Below are positions 1 to 11,622 of a stretch of DNA of 64,000 bases, piece after piece. Within the stretch, counting starts at the first letter, position 1. The number at the start of each line of letters is the position of its first letter. Position numbers and translations under genes: made by a program. Source of the DNA: Pollenia angustigena (Eukaryota > Arthropoda > Insecta > Diptera > Polleniidae); the NCBI GenBank assembly GCA_930367215.1, contig OV884056.1:86067285-86131284 (forward strand). Direction: 5' to 3'. Below the pieces are notes generated by a model, which was not told where the DNA came from, searched no databases, and saw nothing but the letters and a program-made list of their open reading frames with translations.

Positions 1-428
1 TGGCGAAGAAAAAAATAAATTGTAAATTACGCACGTGACATTACGCACGTGACACTTTTTCCATATGTTTTTTTAATATTATCTCCACGCATTTTCCCAT
101 AAATATCTTAAAATTTGCTTAACAAAAAAACTTAATACTCGTTTTACAATTGATTGTAATGGAGAGATTATGAAGAAGGAGTGTAAACATAACATATTTC
201 TTGCATGTAAAATAAGTATATAAAAATGTCTTTAAAAGTAGAAAATACAGAAAATTATAAAATTTTCCAGTTTCCAGCCCAATTTCCTCAAGTAAAACAG
301 CTCAGATATGCTAGGAAACCATTCTTTAATAAGAACATAGACTTTTTTTCTAATAATAAACAATAAAAGACGATGATAATCAACATTTTTTTTTTTTCAT
401 CCTGGTAGACCATTCTGGAGAAATGCCC
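1..428. mobile_element. Right part of ATAT-TSD MITE, cut by window edge
   Basis: Almost identical to 42270-42697, the right half of a complete element at 41917-42697. It ends in GAGAAATGCCC followed by ATAT, the same terminus and target sequence as that copy. It contains two close ACGTGACA motifs near its left side. The left end lies outside the window. It is non-coding; short ORFs across it are chance. Confidence 0.8.
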
Positions 429-1225
429 ATATACATACAAATTAAAAACATGGAAATTCATATAAACAAACATGAAAACTTATTTCATGTCTGTTTGGCA
501 ACTCCTCTGTCTTCTCTACCCCAATCGCCTACAAACAAAACAAAAGTGTTTGTTAGACATGTCTGAAAATACACCGTGTAAACTCCCTCTTACATGATCA
601 TATATTTCAATTAGAAATGTAGTTAAAACAATGGATAATAAAGATCAATGGGCAAAAATATGTACATATAACATTCTTCACCTTGCGTCGGGAAATGATT
701 CGGAAAGAGAATTGGTCGACATCGATCTTTGACTATAGACAAAAATCATTTATTTGCATGGAAATCGCATCCCTGGTCATTAGTAAAGACTATATAATCA
801 ATAAATGTATATTCGGAAAAAAATTTAAAAGACTTGAACTCCACCCAAATACTCTAGCTCAATATATTTTAAGTGAAGAATAGATACCGAAGGACCTAAC
901 CGAATAGAAAAGCGCTTAACATCTAGATGCATATAATATATTATATTATGTATCGTTTGCTTAATATAGAAAAGGCGTATCTACACTTTTCGTTACTTTT
1001 CAGGAGAAGGAAAAAACTGAATAAAACCTTAAAAACTTAAGATACAAAAAAAATTTCTATTGAAATTTTTATTCACCTGAATTGAATAGGTTAAATTTTT
1101 TTATTATCTCTAAATTCTTTGAAGTTATTCTAGAAAGGGCTTTTTGTTATTATTTTTCTTGAAAATAAATGTAAGTTAGGGCTTTTTGTTGTAAGTTAAA
1201 ATTAGGATAAACTAATATAATAATT
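429..1225. other. AT-rich flank with a hAT terminal fragment
   Basis: No gene seen. Bases about 664-775 match the first 120 bases of the hAT element at 55353-56775 in inverted orientation, ending in GAAATCGCATCCCTG. The rest is AT-rich with no recognised structure. Confidence 0.55.
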
Positions 1226-1466
1226 CAGGGCCCATCTATCAGGTCTGCTTACTTGTACAAAAACAAAAAACGATTCTTTTTAGTTGTCAAAAATTTACTA
1301 CCACATATACAAAGCAAAAGGAAAAAACGTGTATGTGTGGCATACCATAAACGTAAACAAACGTATACATGCACATGTAAGTAAAATGTAAACAACTTTT
1401 GACAACTAAAAAGAACATAAACAATGATCATCAGGCTTCTTGTGCACCCCTTTTCAATGGGCCTTG
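1226..1466. mobile_element. hAT-like MITE
   Basis: Terminal repeats CAGGGCCCAT and ATGGGCCTTG, flanked on both sides by the direct repeat ATAATAATT (1217-1225 and 1467-1475), consistent with an 8-bp hAT duplication plus a chance match. Inside is a strong hairpin: TTTTTAGTTGTCAAAA near 1275 and its complement near 1400. Non-coding. Confidence 0.65.
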
Positions 1467-1844
1467 ATAATAATTCATGTTTGAAGTAAAAAAAATAAAT
1501 AATGAAAACTAAAATACATAGTATTTCAAGGCAGATGTTATTATACTGAAAAAATTAGGTTTTATAAGGTAAATTATCATAAAAATGATGGCAATCTGCT
1601 GGTAGAAATTTTTTTAGATCTTGCAAATGGTCCCACTTTTTTTAGATATTGCTATTTTCTCTTTAGAAAGACAATCGGGGGACACATTTTCAATCGTAGA
1701 CTTCGATCTCTGTGGGAGTAACTGATATTCATCTGTTATATTTGTTTTAAAATAAATTGATCCTGACGAGTTATACGCCAAGGCTCGAAGCATGTTTACT
1801 GTATGATCTCCAATGACTCTGCCTGTAATTTAAGAAAAGTTTAT

Positions 1845-2321
1845 CTAAAGAGTTTTTTCAGTGTGCAATATTTTTACCTGGTCGTATTGATGTGTAATCT
1901 TTGAAAATTTTTCGAAATTAAAAACATAATCATAACGCAAATGGTGCGCATGTAGAGGTGCTGGAACTTTTCTACCTTCCTTAATGATTTGAACTAATTG
2001 AGACGGCAAGTTTAATCGTTTCTTATTTATTTTTCTCTCTATAAGGGAATGGGTTGCATCACATTCCATTTGAGTATGACCACTTATTTCGGTTATTTCG
2101 GTTTCCTTTGAAAAATTCAACAAATCGTTAGACAAAACAGGATTACGATTTTGGTGAAAGCAGCCATCCGAGTAAATTATGTGATGGGTTTCAGGCGATC
2201 GAGCATGAAAATTCCTTAAGTGCTTAACAATACATGTAGCGTATGAGTAAATCAAGAAAAATAGGGATTTTTGCAGTTCTCTGATGCAAAAGCAAAACGA
2301 TAGTTGCGTTCGAGAACACAA
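1845..2321 (-). pseudogene. Transposase-like ORF fragment of unidentified DNA transposon
   Basis: An open frame of 158 codons. Its middle reads IIYSDGC..QNRNPVLSN and then GHTQMECDATHSLIERKIN. This motif pair recurs in uncharacterised transposase-like proteins of insects; the Asp in YSDGC is a candidate catalytic residue. The N-terminal part of such proteins is missing, and no ORF continues upstream, where the sequence turns into terminal repeats of another element. The superfamily cannot be assigned from sequence alone. The annotated ATG is probably not a true start. A decayed host-domesticated gene is possible but less likely given the surroundings. Confidence 0.45.
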
Positions 2322-2366
2322 AAGTTTTTACTATTTTTTACTAAACTTTACTGCATTTTACGAAAT

Positions 2367-3156
2367 TGCGTTCGAGTACACAAAACGCAGTAAATGAAAA
2401 CATAAATTGAGAGCGAAAAGTGACAGTTCTTGTCTGAGTATTTAAAAATTTTTACTGCAGAAATTTTTGCAGTAAAATTTTGTAAATCAAAAAAACATAT
2501 GTTTCAAAAGGTAAACAAATAAAAAGCATAAAAATTGTAAAAAAAATTGTTAAATAAAAGAAAAGTTGAAATAAAATTAAACCAAAACAAAAAGTGAATA
2601 AATATTAATTAATTAAACTTGTTTGTGAAGCATTTATTTGGCTAAATATAAACTTTTGAAATTTGAAAGAAAAGCATGTTCTCTTCCCCTCTCACCAATA
2701 AACTCAGACTTTCTGAAAGAAAATTTTCATAGTGTCCCAGACTATGTTAATTTTTTAGAGTTGTAAAAGTGTGAAGTATTTGGGTACTTAAGTAATCAAT
2801 AGCAAACCAATTATTCATGTTCTTTTAAATAATTTAACCCGCTACAAATTAGTAAAATCAAATAAAATAAAAAACAAACAAATATGAAAGATTACATAAA
2901 ATAGTTTGTTTGTCTTTCCCAAAAATGTTCGTGTTATAAAAAGTATTTAATCGAGTACCGATAAGAAAACGAGTTAAGTAGTCAAAAGTGTCAATATTTT
3001 TCAACACTTCAATTATTTGCCATCAGCTGTTGCCTTTATTTTACGAATTTTTACAAATTTTGCGTTCGCGTACTTTTTTGTACAACAGCTTTTTGTGAGA
3101 GAAAATTTTTTAGTTTACTCATTTACTGCATTTTACTGTAAAAGTACTCAAACGCA
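2367..3156. mobile_element. Non-autonomous TIR element
   Basis: The left end reads TGCGTTCGAGTAC with GCAGTAAATGA close by. The right end, inverted, reads TGCGTTTGAGTAC with GCAGTAAATGA. An extra copy of the motif GCGTTCGAG lies at about 2304, so two related ends may be juxtaposed. No clear target duplication. About 2680-2745 is half of the MITE seen complete at 11477-11622 (CTTTCTGAAAGAAAATTTTCATAG type). AT-rich and non-coding. Confidence 0.55.
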
Positions 3157-3745
3157 CCTAATAACAATAGACACACAATCAATTCTATTTGTATATGACT
3201 ATGAATCCGTTATTTGCGAGCATAGCCCACTAATTTTTTTAAGGGAGGTGTATTTGACAGTGGTCTACCAGAATACATTATAAACGCGATTTCGAAAAAA
3301 ATGTAGATACGCCTTTTCTATATTTAGTCAACGGTATTATGTATTTATATGCATGTGAACAAAATTTTCGTCTGGCTTAATCTGGACATAAAAGAAATAA
3401 TTAGAAAAAAATGTATATTATAAGCAGTGTGACCATATTAGCTTTTTTCGAGCTAAATTTAGCTTTATTTTTATACGTTTAGCTTGAAATATGTATTTCA
3501 CTTAGCTTTTAGCTATTTTTTTATTTTGAAAAAATATTAGAAAATGTTCTATGCCGAAAATTTCTGAGTCGGAGTCGCGAGTTTTTATGGGTACTTTGAA
3601 TCCGACTCCGACTCCGGTACAAAATACTCAACTCCGACTTCACAGCCATGCTTGTCACTACACGTAAGTTTCTTGAATACAATACTTTGTACCCTGTTTA
3701 CTTACAGGCATACATACATACTTTCTTCCATAGTTTAATTTTGAA
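3157..3745. other. AT-rich spacer, no gene recognised
   Basis: No coding signal. Around 3440-3530 there are several TAGCTTTT / AGCTAAAT words, resembling the subterminal TGGCTAAA repeats of the hAT element at 17969-20058, so this may be a decayed end of that family. Confidence 0.35.
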
Positions 3746-4164
3746 CATCCCAGCGGTAAATATTGAAAGGACTGCAAGTGGCAGGCCTTTTTGAAGGCCT
3801 CTATACTCCTTTCTAAAAGATTCGCTTCGCATTATGTCCTGCCTTCAGAAGTATGCCTTCTAGAAGGTATAAACTTCTTTTTAAAAGACCTTTTGAAATA
3901 TTCAGTACACATTCGCTACTCCCTTCTTTGAGAAGGGAGAAAGGAAGGTGTTCAGTTTTATTTACTTTTTATTTTTAGTGACCTTCCTTACTCCCTTCTT
4001 TGGGAAGGGATCGAAGTTGTTTTTAAAGGAAGTGTGGAAGGCCTTGCGCCCAATGACAACCTGTGTAAAAAATAAATAAGTATGGAATGCGGCGAGACTG
4101 CTTTTGACTGCTAAATAAGGCCTTCTATTAGGCCTTTTTACTCATTCTAGTTACCGCTGGGATG
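3746..4164. mobile_element. MITE with perfect 14-bp TIR
   Basis: Bounded by CATCCCAGCGGTAA and its exact complement TTACCGCTGGGATG. Inside are several copies of a CCCTTCTTTGAGAAGGG-type small palindrome and of AAGGCCTT. No convincing target duplication, so the superfamily is open. Confidence 0.65.
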
Positions 4165-5636
4165 GAATTCTCTCTTGTTAATTCCATTAATAATACAGAT
4201 AATTTAGATTAAAACACTTTCCCTGCATTTATTACGATTTCTTAAAATCGTCTCGTTTATTAAATAATTTTAATACATACAAATTTCATTATTATAATAA
4301 ATATGTACGATTACGAATATAAAAATTTAGCAGTTATAGCTTTAAATATGTGTATATGTGAATGAATTTGTTGTGTATATTTGATTAATACAATTAAATA
4401 ATTTCAATAGTTCCTCAACATCACGATAACTGAGCAATTTTTAGAAAAAAGTTTCAAACAAAATTTAATTCACAGTAGCGATTAAATTAGGCACAACAAG
4501 TTAGTAAATTCACACTATAATTTGTATGATAAAATAAAGTATTTATTTTAAAAAATATACACAATTTATTATATTTGTAGAGAACTGTTTTTTTTCTCTT
4601 TAATTTTAAATGTACAGTTATCGTTAAAAAAAATCGAGATGGTTAAATATCGATTGCATCTGAAACTCGATACAATGCTAAAATTGAGTTTAAAACTTTT
4701 TATGCACTTGTTCAATTATGAATTTTTTTTTTTTAATTTAAATAAATAATAAATTTGTTGAATAGAAAATATAATATTAATTAAAACATATTTTGTGTAG
4801 ATTCTAAGCAATTTAAAGTAAATTTAAGCTAAATATTTTCATTACGCGATTTTTAATAAATAATATAAATTATTAAATAAATTTAAATATACATTAATAA
4901 TTTCTTTTTGTGTAATTGTGTTTTAAATATATCTTTATTTTGTTTTATTTATTTGTAGTATATTGTTTTCTTCGGAAATAGAAATTTGTTTGGAAAATTC
5001 TTTCAATTTCATTTGGTTTGTAGCATAATTCAATTCAATTCATATTCAGGTATGTGATGGAAATCGATTTTGAAATGTAAACGATTTAAAAGCGAAAATA
5101 AAGGTTTTAGTATATTTATAGGGATCTGCACACGGTCAAAATGTCACATCACGCGCTACGTAGTATAAGTGAAAATGTGTTTGTATATTCACCGGGATGT
5201 CATTCATTTTGACCGTGAACTGACCCCCTAAAAATGTTTTTCGGATACATTTCCCTTCTACTTCCAGTCTTTATTCATTCATAACACCTTTTTAAAACGA
5301 TCGTTTTGAAATCGATACCTGATTAGTTTGGTTATTTTTAAATAATTACTTTTTGTTTTTTTTGTTGTTATTTGTAAAAAAAAAACAATAATAATAAAAA
5401 ATCTAAAACAAAAATGTAACTTATTTTTGTTTTGAAAATATTTTTTTTTTTTTAATTTTTGATTTTGTTAAGTAATTGTTATTGCTGCAGATTGTGGCCC
5501 TAATGATGATGACGATGTTGCGGGAAGGACCACTTAAGATTTTTTTTCCTAAAATCTAATTTGATGTTTTGTGCGAAAAGCGTCTTTTGTTTTTGTTCTG
5601 CCTCTTTGACTCTAATTCGGATAATAGGCACGCTAT
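4165..5636 (-). other. Downstream region of CRMP, probably containing the 3' UTR
   Basis: This follows the CRMP stop codon on the minus strand. It is very AT-rich with no competing ORF. Several TTTATT words (AATAAA on the minus strand), for example near 4540 and 4930, could serve as polyadenylation signals; which one is used cannot be told from sequence. A small MITE lies at 5119-5230. Confidence 0.45.
5119..5230. mobile_element. Small MITE in the probable CRMP 3' UTR
   Basis: Imperfect terminal repeats, TAGGGATC..CACGGTCAAAATG on the left against the complement of CATTTTGACCGTG..GACCCCCTA on the right, about 110 bp in all. It lies about 400 bases past the CRMP stop codon, so it is likely transcribed. 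Confidence 0.55.
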
Positions 5637-5716
5637 TTACCAGAAACCGGATGACTTGCCACCAGGAGGATTTCTGACTTTAATGCAAGAACGATTGCCA
5701 GCTGTATCGAGTTCCT
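5637..5716 (-). CDS. CRMP: CRMP/dihydropyrimidinase, last coding exon (exon 8)
   Basis: Encodes residues 567-592 of the reconstructed protein. The acceptor TTTCAG precedes AGGAACTC; with the G carried from exon 7 it reads EELDTAG and continues to the C-terminus PPGGKSSGFW, followed by TAA. The GGKSSGFW end is as recalled for the fly CRMP protein and fixes the reading frame and the stop. This is the variable regulatory tail of the family, outside the TIM-barrel core. Intron 7 is only 67 bp. Confidence 0.9.
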
Positions 5717-5783
5717 CTGAAATATTAAAATAAAAATTAATTAGTTTATTTGAGTTTCATTTAAAATGAATAAATTAACTTAC

Positions 5784-6502
5784 CACTAATAGAAAACGTT
5801 GATTCTTGCATATTTCGTGAACCGCTTACATGACCTCGACCCGATGGTGTACTGCCAATCGATCCGGTTTGTGGTGCTCCAGCACCACCTATAACCACCT
5901 CCTGATATGGTATTTCAATTTCCAAAGCTGTCATATTCATTTTCTTCATACTACCATTTAAATTTTCATGTTCCTCATGATCCCCACCATTATTTTGTTC
6001 CGCGTTAACCGTTTTCTTGCCTTCCAATATATCATAGACGTATGGTGAATGAACCGGAGTATTTATGAAACGTCCATAACCTTCAGCCACTTTAACATTA
6101 TTATCCTCAACACAAATGCGACCGCGTACCAACACCATTTCGGGTACACCGTGACAAACCATGCCCTCGAAAATATTAAAATCGCTCTTTTGATGATGGG
6201 TATCTTTGGAAATAGTTCGAGTGGCTTGGGGATTCCAGATGACGACATCAGCATCGGAACCGACAGCAATGCGTCCCTTTTGTGGATAGAGATTAAAGAT
6301 TTTGGCGGCATTAGTACTGGTGACAGCTACAAAGCGGCAGGGATCCAAGAGACCAGCATGTACACCCTTTTCCCAGACCACAGACATGCGATCTTCGACA
6401 CCATTAACACCGTTGGGAATTTTGGAGAAATCATGTTTTCCTTTGGCCTTGTCTTCGCGACTAAAGGTGCAGTTATCACTGCCAGTCACCTGAAGATCAT
6501 CG
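5784..6502 (-). CDS. CRMP: CRMP/dihydropyrimidinase exon 7 (C-terminal half of amidohydrolase core plus tail)
   Basis: Encodes residues 327-566. It begins at an acceptor (ATTCTAG, then C completing Tyr327) and ends at SISG with donor G|GTAAGT. It includes TGSDNCTF, where the Asp (about residue 336) is the last metal ligand of the dihydropyrimidinase family, then [28 protein letters not shown] and [15 protein letters not shown], all hallmark blocks. After about residue 490 the sequence becomes hydrophilic ([12 protein letters not shown], then [11 protein letters not shown]), the typical phosphorylatable CRMP tail. It is shared by any isoform, since the metal Asp is retained even though the neighbouring exon 6 lacks its His. 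The open frame continues into the intron to a stop at 5761, which is an artefact. On the opposite strand a 158-codon ORF (6049-6525) is a shadow. Confidence 0.95.
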
Positions 6503-6737
6503 CTAGAATTTTAAATATAGAATAATTGGAAATTAGATTTGAATAAACATTCTCGCAAAGAAATTCCCAAAATGTCTGGTCAAAAAATTTTAGATTTTTT
6601 TAAAAATTGTTTTCTTCTTTTCCATTGCATTTTAAAAAATATGAAAAGGTTCTTATATTCTAACAGTTAAATGATAAATTTTGACTCGCTTTTGGGACAG
6701 AACTTTCCCTTTGAATGCCTTGACTATCAATCTTACT

Positions 6738-6876
6738 GCCTATTTCCGAGTTGCGAAAGAATTATTTCTTTCGTACAACTAACTACATTTAAAACAAAAA
6801 AAAGTTTTTAGAATTTATTTTTGTTTTAAATGTTATTGCTCGAAAGAAAGAATTCTTTCACACATCGGAAATAGGC
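6738..6876. mobile_element. Foldback MITE
   Basis: GCCTATTTCCGA and a nearby CGAAAGAATT stretch at the left are mirrored by AATTCTTTC and TCGGAAATAGGC at the right, giving arms of about 35 bp around an AT-rich loop. No clear target duplication. Confidence 0.6.
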
Positions 6877-7044
6877 TATTAGTCATCGTCCAGACTTGCA
6901 ATTGTTTTTGCAGAAATTCTTGAGTTTATAGAAAGTTAAGAACAATGGTTTGGGGGTTCTTGTACTCTAGTATTTGAATTTATATAAAAAACTCTACAGA
7001 AAATATATGATTTCAAATATATAAATATATACAATAACACTGTT

Positions 7045-7475
7045 ATGGTTGCTAAATTGGATGGAGCTCTTTTCTACTTCATACCCAAATATTTGAATTG
7101 TACCAATTGGAATTCTGATATGGAAAGCTTTGAAGAATTTTTACAGGATTTTAATCCTACAAACTTCTGTATAGTTGGTGATCTGAATGCTAGAATTGCA
7201 AATGAGCAGGTCTTGGATACAAATTTACTAGAGGGTTTGCCACATATCCGTGAATTTAGATGCTCAAAGGATAATATTTACAATACTCAAGGTAGAAAAC
7301 TATTAGAAGTCGTTGAAAATGTTGGTGGTATTGTGCTTAATGGAAGAACGGTGAATGATGCATTGGGTGAATTGACCTTTTGTGGTGTGATGGGTAATTC
7401 TTAAATTGATTATTGTATTTGTTCTCACAGCTTTTTACAATTCGTTGATAATTTCTCTGTAGCATCTAAGCCTTA
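7045..7475 (+). pseudogene. LINE endonuclease fragment (upstream of MITE)
   Basis: Reads as an AP-endonuclease domain with FCIVGDLNARI and LNGRTVNDALGELTF. One in-frame TAA lies after VMGNS, then the frame continues as IDYCICSHSFLQF up to SKP. The frame resumes on the far side of the MITE at 7932 with exact phase once the element and one TTA are removed. The first ATG is internal to the domain. Confidence 0.8.
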
Positions 7476-7928
7476 TAGGGCCCATACACAATACCATCAT
7501 GATTGTACAATCAAGTGATTGTGCAATTAAGCTTAAAGCACACAACACACCAGCATGCTGGTACAAAATTCATTTTTTACCAAAATGTGTGTGGAAAAGG
7601 TTGTAATGAATAACAATCAAATTTGTGCTGCTGTTATTATTGCTATTATCCTAAAACGAAAACGAATAAGGAGTAAAAAAAAACCTGTTTTAATTTAAAT
7701 TTTATTTTAAATTTTGTATTTTTTGATGTTTATGCCTTAACGATTTAACATTTATGAGCTAACTTTACAGCACACGATACAATCATGCTGGTACAATCAA
7801 AAAAATATCAAACTATTTTTGATAAAGCACCATCAGCTGGTACAATCACACCACAAGCTCATACACGGTCCATCAGCTGGCACAATCACTTGATTGTACA
7901 ATCATGATGGTATTGTGTATGGGCCCTA
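7476..7928. mobile_element. PIF/Harbinger-like MITE inside LINE endonuclease
   Basis: Terminal repeats begin TAGGGCCCATACACAAT and continue for about 47 bp with few differences. The flanks are an exact TTA duplication (7473-7475 and 7929-7931), the target of PIF/Harbinger elements. The inside repeats CATCAGCTGG and GTACAATCA words. Removing the element plus one TTA restores the LINE frame (...KPYSDHM...), which confirms the borders. Confidence 0.85.
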
Positions 7929-7931
7929 TTA

Positions 7932-8898
7932 CTCTGACCATATGCCACTGTGCCTTCAAATAAGATCCACAAACAATAACTATGGTAGAAGTGATGAACG
8001 GTCGCTACAAAAACTACGTTGGCATAATAAACACTCACTAAAATATGCCGAAAACCTTAGGGCACTATCTACTCAGATTAACCTACATGCGGATGTCACG
8101 GTAGACGAATTAGTACTAGCAGTTACGAGAAAAATCAAATTGGCAAACGTAAAACCTAGCAATATAAGTATATTCGAGCCTAAGCAAAAATGGTTTGATT
8201 GGACGTGTTGGCGTTCCCGTAAATTTATATATAGAATGACTTGCACCACTGTAAATAGACGTCGTTATGTTACAGCTAGACATAAATATTTGCGGCTCTG
8301 TAATACAAAGAAATTATAATTATACAGCAAGAACCTTGAGCTACTAAATACAGTTAGATGTTCTAGCGAATGGTGGAAGCTGTCTAAATCATTGATAACA
8401 TCTAGATATATTGTTAAAGGAATTTTGAATTCAAATGACTTTTATTTTCACTTCAGTACTTTACTACAAAATAATGAAACTTTACATGCAATGAGCTGGT
8501 CCATGCCGTATTTTACCGATGCAATGCTAGACTCGCCCATTGAATTCTGTGAATTGTATACAGTAATTAAGTCCCTTAAACAAAACAAAGCTCCAGGACA
8601 AGATGGTGTTAGCTATGAGTTGTACAAATATGCCCCCGCATGCTTCCTTACTGAATTATTAACAATATTCAACAAAATATTTTTACAAGAAGCAATACCA
8701 TCTAGCTTCAGAAGCTCAATCATGGTCCCTCTCTTTAAAAAATGCGATCCAAACTTGCCAACGAATTATCGTGGTTTATCCTTGATCAACACTTTGTGCA
8801 AGATTTTTAATACAATTTTGCTAAATAGAATTACAGAATGGACAGAAAGCAACAATGTATTGAGCAAATATCAAGCCAGGTTTAGAAAACATGAATAA
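7932..8898 (+). pseudogene. LINE endonuclease end and RT N-terminal part
   Basis: Starts with the endonuclease SDH motif, passes a linker with one TAA near 8317, and enters the RT fingers: KSLKQNKAPGQDGVSYELYK at about 8571-8630, then IPSSFRSSIMVPLFKK and NYRGLSLINTLCKIFN. It ends by frameshift at RKHE. Confidence 0.8.
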
Positions 8899-10376
8899 AA
8901 CCGTTGATAATATTTTTAATTTGATAAGCATAGTAAACTTGAATAAATTGAATGGTAAAAGATCGTATGCTTCTTTGTCGATTTCTCGTGTGCCTTCGAT
9001 ACGATACCCAGAAATAGTCTGTTTTATAAATTATCATGTCTTGGTATGTATGTCATCTAAGATAATAAGAATATTGCAGAAATCGTATGAGAACACTAAA
9101 AGCCAAATATGGGACGGCAATTCCCTCTCGAATTCATTTACTGTGGAACTTGGTGTAAAACAAGGTTGTATTTTAAGCCCACTGTTGTTTTCATTATATA
9201 TTAATGACCTTGTTGATGTGTTGCCAGGTGGTGTTAATGTTGCAGACAATAATATTAAACTATTGCTTTATGCGGATGATATAGTTATTTTATCGGAATC
9301 ACCTACTGAATTGCAAAACATGATTAATGCCTTGCATTCATATTGTACTAAGTGGTGTTTAAAAGTTAATTTAGAAAAGTCTAAAATATTAGTATTTCGC
9401 TCAGGAACACGTATGTCTGCTAACTTGAATTGGCAATATGGTACAGAAAATATAGAAATAGTGAACAGCTACAAATATCTTGGGATAACCATCACATATA
9501 ACCTGTCCTTTAAAAAACATTTAAATAACAAATTAACGGCATCAAAGCTAGCAATAAATTCTACTTGGTCAAAATATATAACAAACCCACAAATATCGAT
9601 CAAAAAAAGCTAAAAATATTTAATTGGGATATGAAAAACACGATGTTGTTGAGAAGCTGTTTCGATTTTTTATTAAAAAAATGTTGTACCTTCCCCCCAC
9701 AACACCCAATTACATGCTACATTTGGAAACTAACCTTGACTCACTTTATATTTCGACGTTGAAACTGCACTTTGATTATATAAATAAAGTTTCAAATTTA
9801 AGTCAACGACGACTTCCACGTATTTTAGCAGAGTGTGTTATATCTCGAAATGTGTGTTGGGCAAGAGAATGGTTGAATCTCTGTCAAAATCTACATTTTA
9901 CCCCAGCTAATTCTAACAGACCTTTATGTTCGTATTGGAAACCCATTTTAAAGTTACTGCAAACTAAAGAACGTGAAGATAACTTAACAAATGCAGTCAA
10001 CTCCCAGCATCACGATCTATACTCGCAACTAAGTTTTGATGTCGCGCCAGCACTCACGGCATATTTATCGCCCTATACCATTAGTTTGATAATTAAAGCA
10101 AGAGGTGGATTGCTCAATTTAAATGCCAGAAGCTTCCGTAATAACACTGCCAACACATGTACAATATGCAACCTTGATGAACCTGAGAATACTTTGCACT
10201 TTGTTGGAGTTTGTCCAATTTTGAATGTATATAGGAGAAATTTCTTTGGAAAAATACAACTTAATATAAGCGAAGTACTTAATATTTTGAATGGTCACAA
10301 TTATGCTGCTTTATACAAATACATCCAAGTATGTTTAAAATATAGAAAACTGCTAACAAATGAATTTGATTTTTGA
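8891..10376 (+). pseudogene. LINE RT palm/thumb and C-terminal zinc-knuckle region
   Basis: Two overlapping frames. The first (to about 9613) carries the palm: VELGVKQGCILSPLLFSLYI, YADDIVI and KVNLEKSKILVF. The second (from about 9624) carries the C-terminal part, ending with CTICNLDEPENTLHFVGVC before the stop at about 10374. The frameshift between them shows it is inactive. Confidence 0.82.
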
Positions 10377-10565
10377 TTTTTAAATATTAATATAAGCTTG
10401 TAAATACCAATGAATTATATAAATACAATATTATAATGCCAATCGGGCTTACAACGAAAACGTTCAGCACAATATAGATAAATATCTTAAATGAATTTTT
10501 TGTAAATATGTAAATGCAGTTTATTTATTCTATTAATAAATAATAAATAATAATAATAATATATA

Positions 10566-11476
10566 AAATATAAAAAGAAGAAGAGGAAAGACAAGATAAA
10601 AAATAAAAAATTTGCAAAACTAGAATTTCATTATCTGGGCATAAGTGCCCAATGCAGAATTTTAAAAAATTGCAAGTGACAAAAATTTTATTGAACATTT
10701 CTGAAAGGAAAATTTTTACTAGCAATACGACTTTTTTCAGCGACTTTATCTTCATAAAACGACCTTTTGTGCGACTTTTCAAATATTCCTTGCGGTCACC
10801 CTGGTTGTACATGAATCGCATGCGTTCGATCGCATAAGAACTTTTAAATTTAAAGTTTAAATGCAGCTTCAGTTTTTGTCTAAAGCTGCGATCGGCAAAC
10901 TCAGGACGCCGAGTTTTATTTTTTATTACGTACGTGTGCACACACCCCAACAAACACGAAGTCAAACCTTTAATATGAAATGACTTTATCATTTGACATC
11001 AAACAAAATTCTAAAACGTTTTCCAATTGTTTGATTTTAACATTAAAATTCAAATTGATAAGGATTTGAAAATAAACATTTGACATCAAATGTTTTATTA
11101 ATTTGATGTCAAGTTGGTATCAAATGTTAAAGTCAAATTAAAAAAAAAAAAAAATTGGCAATACTAAAGCGAAAAATAAATGTAAACATTAAAAATGGCG
11201 ATTAAAGTCAAATTTTTTACTTCGTGGTTATATGTGTTTTGCGAGTGATCGATTTATTTCTTGTGAAAAATATATAATTATTTGTAAGAATACGAATAAA
11301 AAAAAATATAAAACGGATAAGAAATCATTCCTCAAAATAAAAGAAGCCAAGTAGTCTTGCCAAGAATTAGAGGACGAAAAGAACATTATTTCATCTTTAA
11401 GATATGGCGCCGAATGTTTTTCTAACGGTTTATTTAAATAAAAACCGAATTTAAATTAAAAAAATAAAATACACTT
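10566..11476. repeat. AT-rich stretch with repeated ATTTGACATCAAAT palindromes
   Basis: No gene. From about 10985 to 11150, and again at 11640-11820, the word TTTGA(C/T)ATCAAAT and variants such as CAAATTGA recur in both orientations. This suggests one old MITE (about 10985-11825) later split by the insertion at 11477-11622. The 155-codon minus ORF at 10525-10992 has no recognisable domain and is low-complexity at its end. Confidence 0.4.
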
Positions 11477-11622
11477 AGTCTGGATTTACACTATGGAAGT
11501 TTTCTTTCAGAAAGTCTCAGTTTATTGGTAAGACGGGAAGAGAATATGCCACTTTCCTCTCCCCTCTCTCTAACAAAGTAAGACTTTCTGAAAAAAAAAC
11601 TTTCATAGTGTGAACCCAGACT
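11477..11622. mobile_element. Foldback MITE
   Basis: AGTCTGGATTTACACTATG and CTTTCAGAAAGTCT on the left are mirrored on the right by AGACTTTCTGAAA and CATAGTGTGAACCCAGACT. A half copy of the same family lies at about 2680-2745. Confidence 0.7.

Larger units (their letters stand above)
7030..10565 (+). mobile_element. 5'-truncated APE-type non-LTR retrotransposon (LINE), defective
   Basis: The pieces in order are endonuclease, reverse transcriptase and a C-terminal zinc-knuckle region. The endonuclease shows VGDLNARIA and, across the MITE, YSDHMPL. The RT core shows NKAPGQDGVSYELYK, NYRGLSLINTLCKIFN, GVKQGCILSPLLFSLYINDL and the catalytic LLYADDIVI. The tail shows CTICNLDEPENTLHFVGVC, a CCHC-like motif. 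The reading frame changes between 8898 and 8891 and again near 9600, and TAA stops interrupt it at about 7402 and 8317. The first endonuclease block is missing. After the stop at about 10374 an AT-rich tail ends in a TAA/AAT microsatellite near 10537-10565. The clade was not determined. It sits in sense orientation to the window, antisense to CRMP. Confidence 0.88.

Noticed and set aside
6049..6525. 158-codon plus-strand ORF
   Set aside because: Antisense shadow of CRMP exon 7.
10525..10992. 155-codon minus ORF
   Set aside because: No domain, ends in low-complexity Ile/Tyr, overlaps the LINE tail microsatellite.
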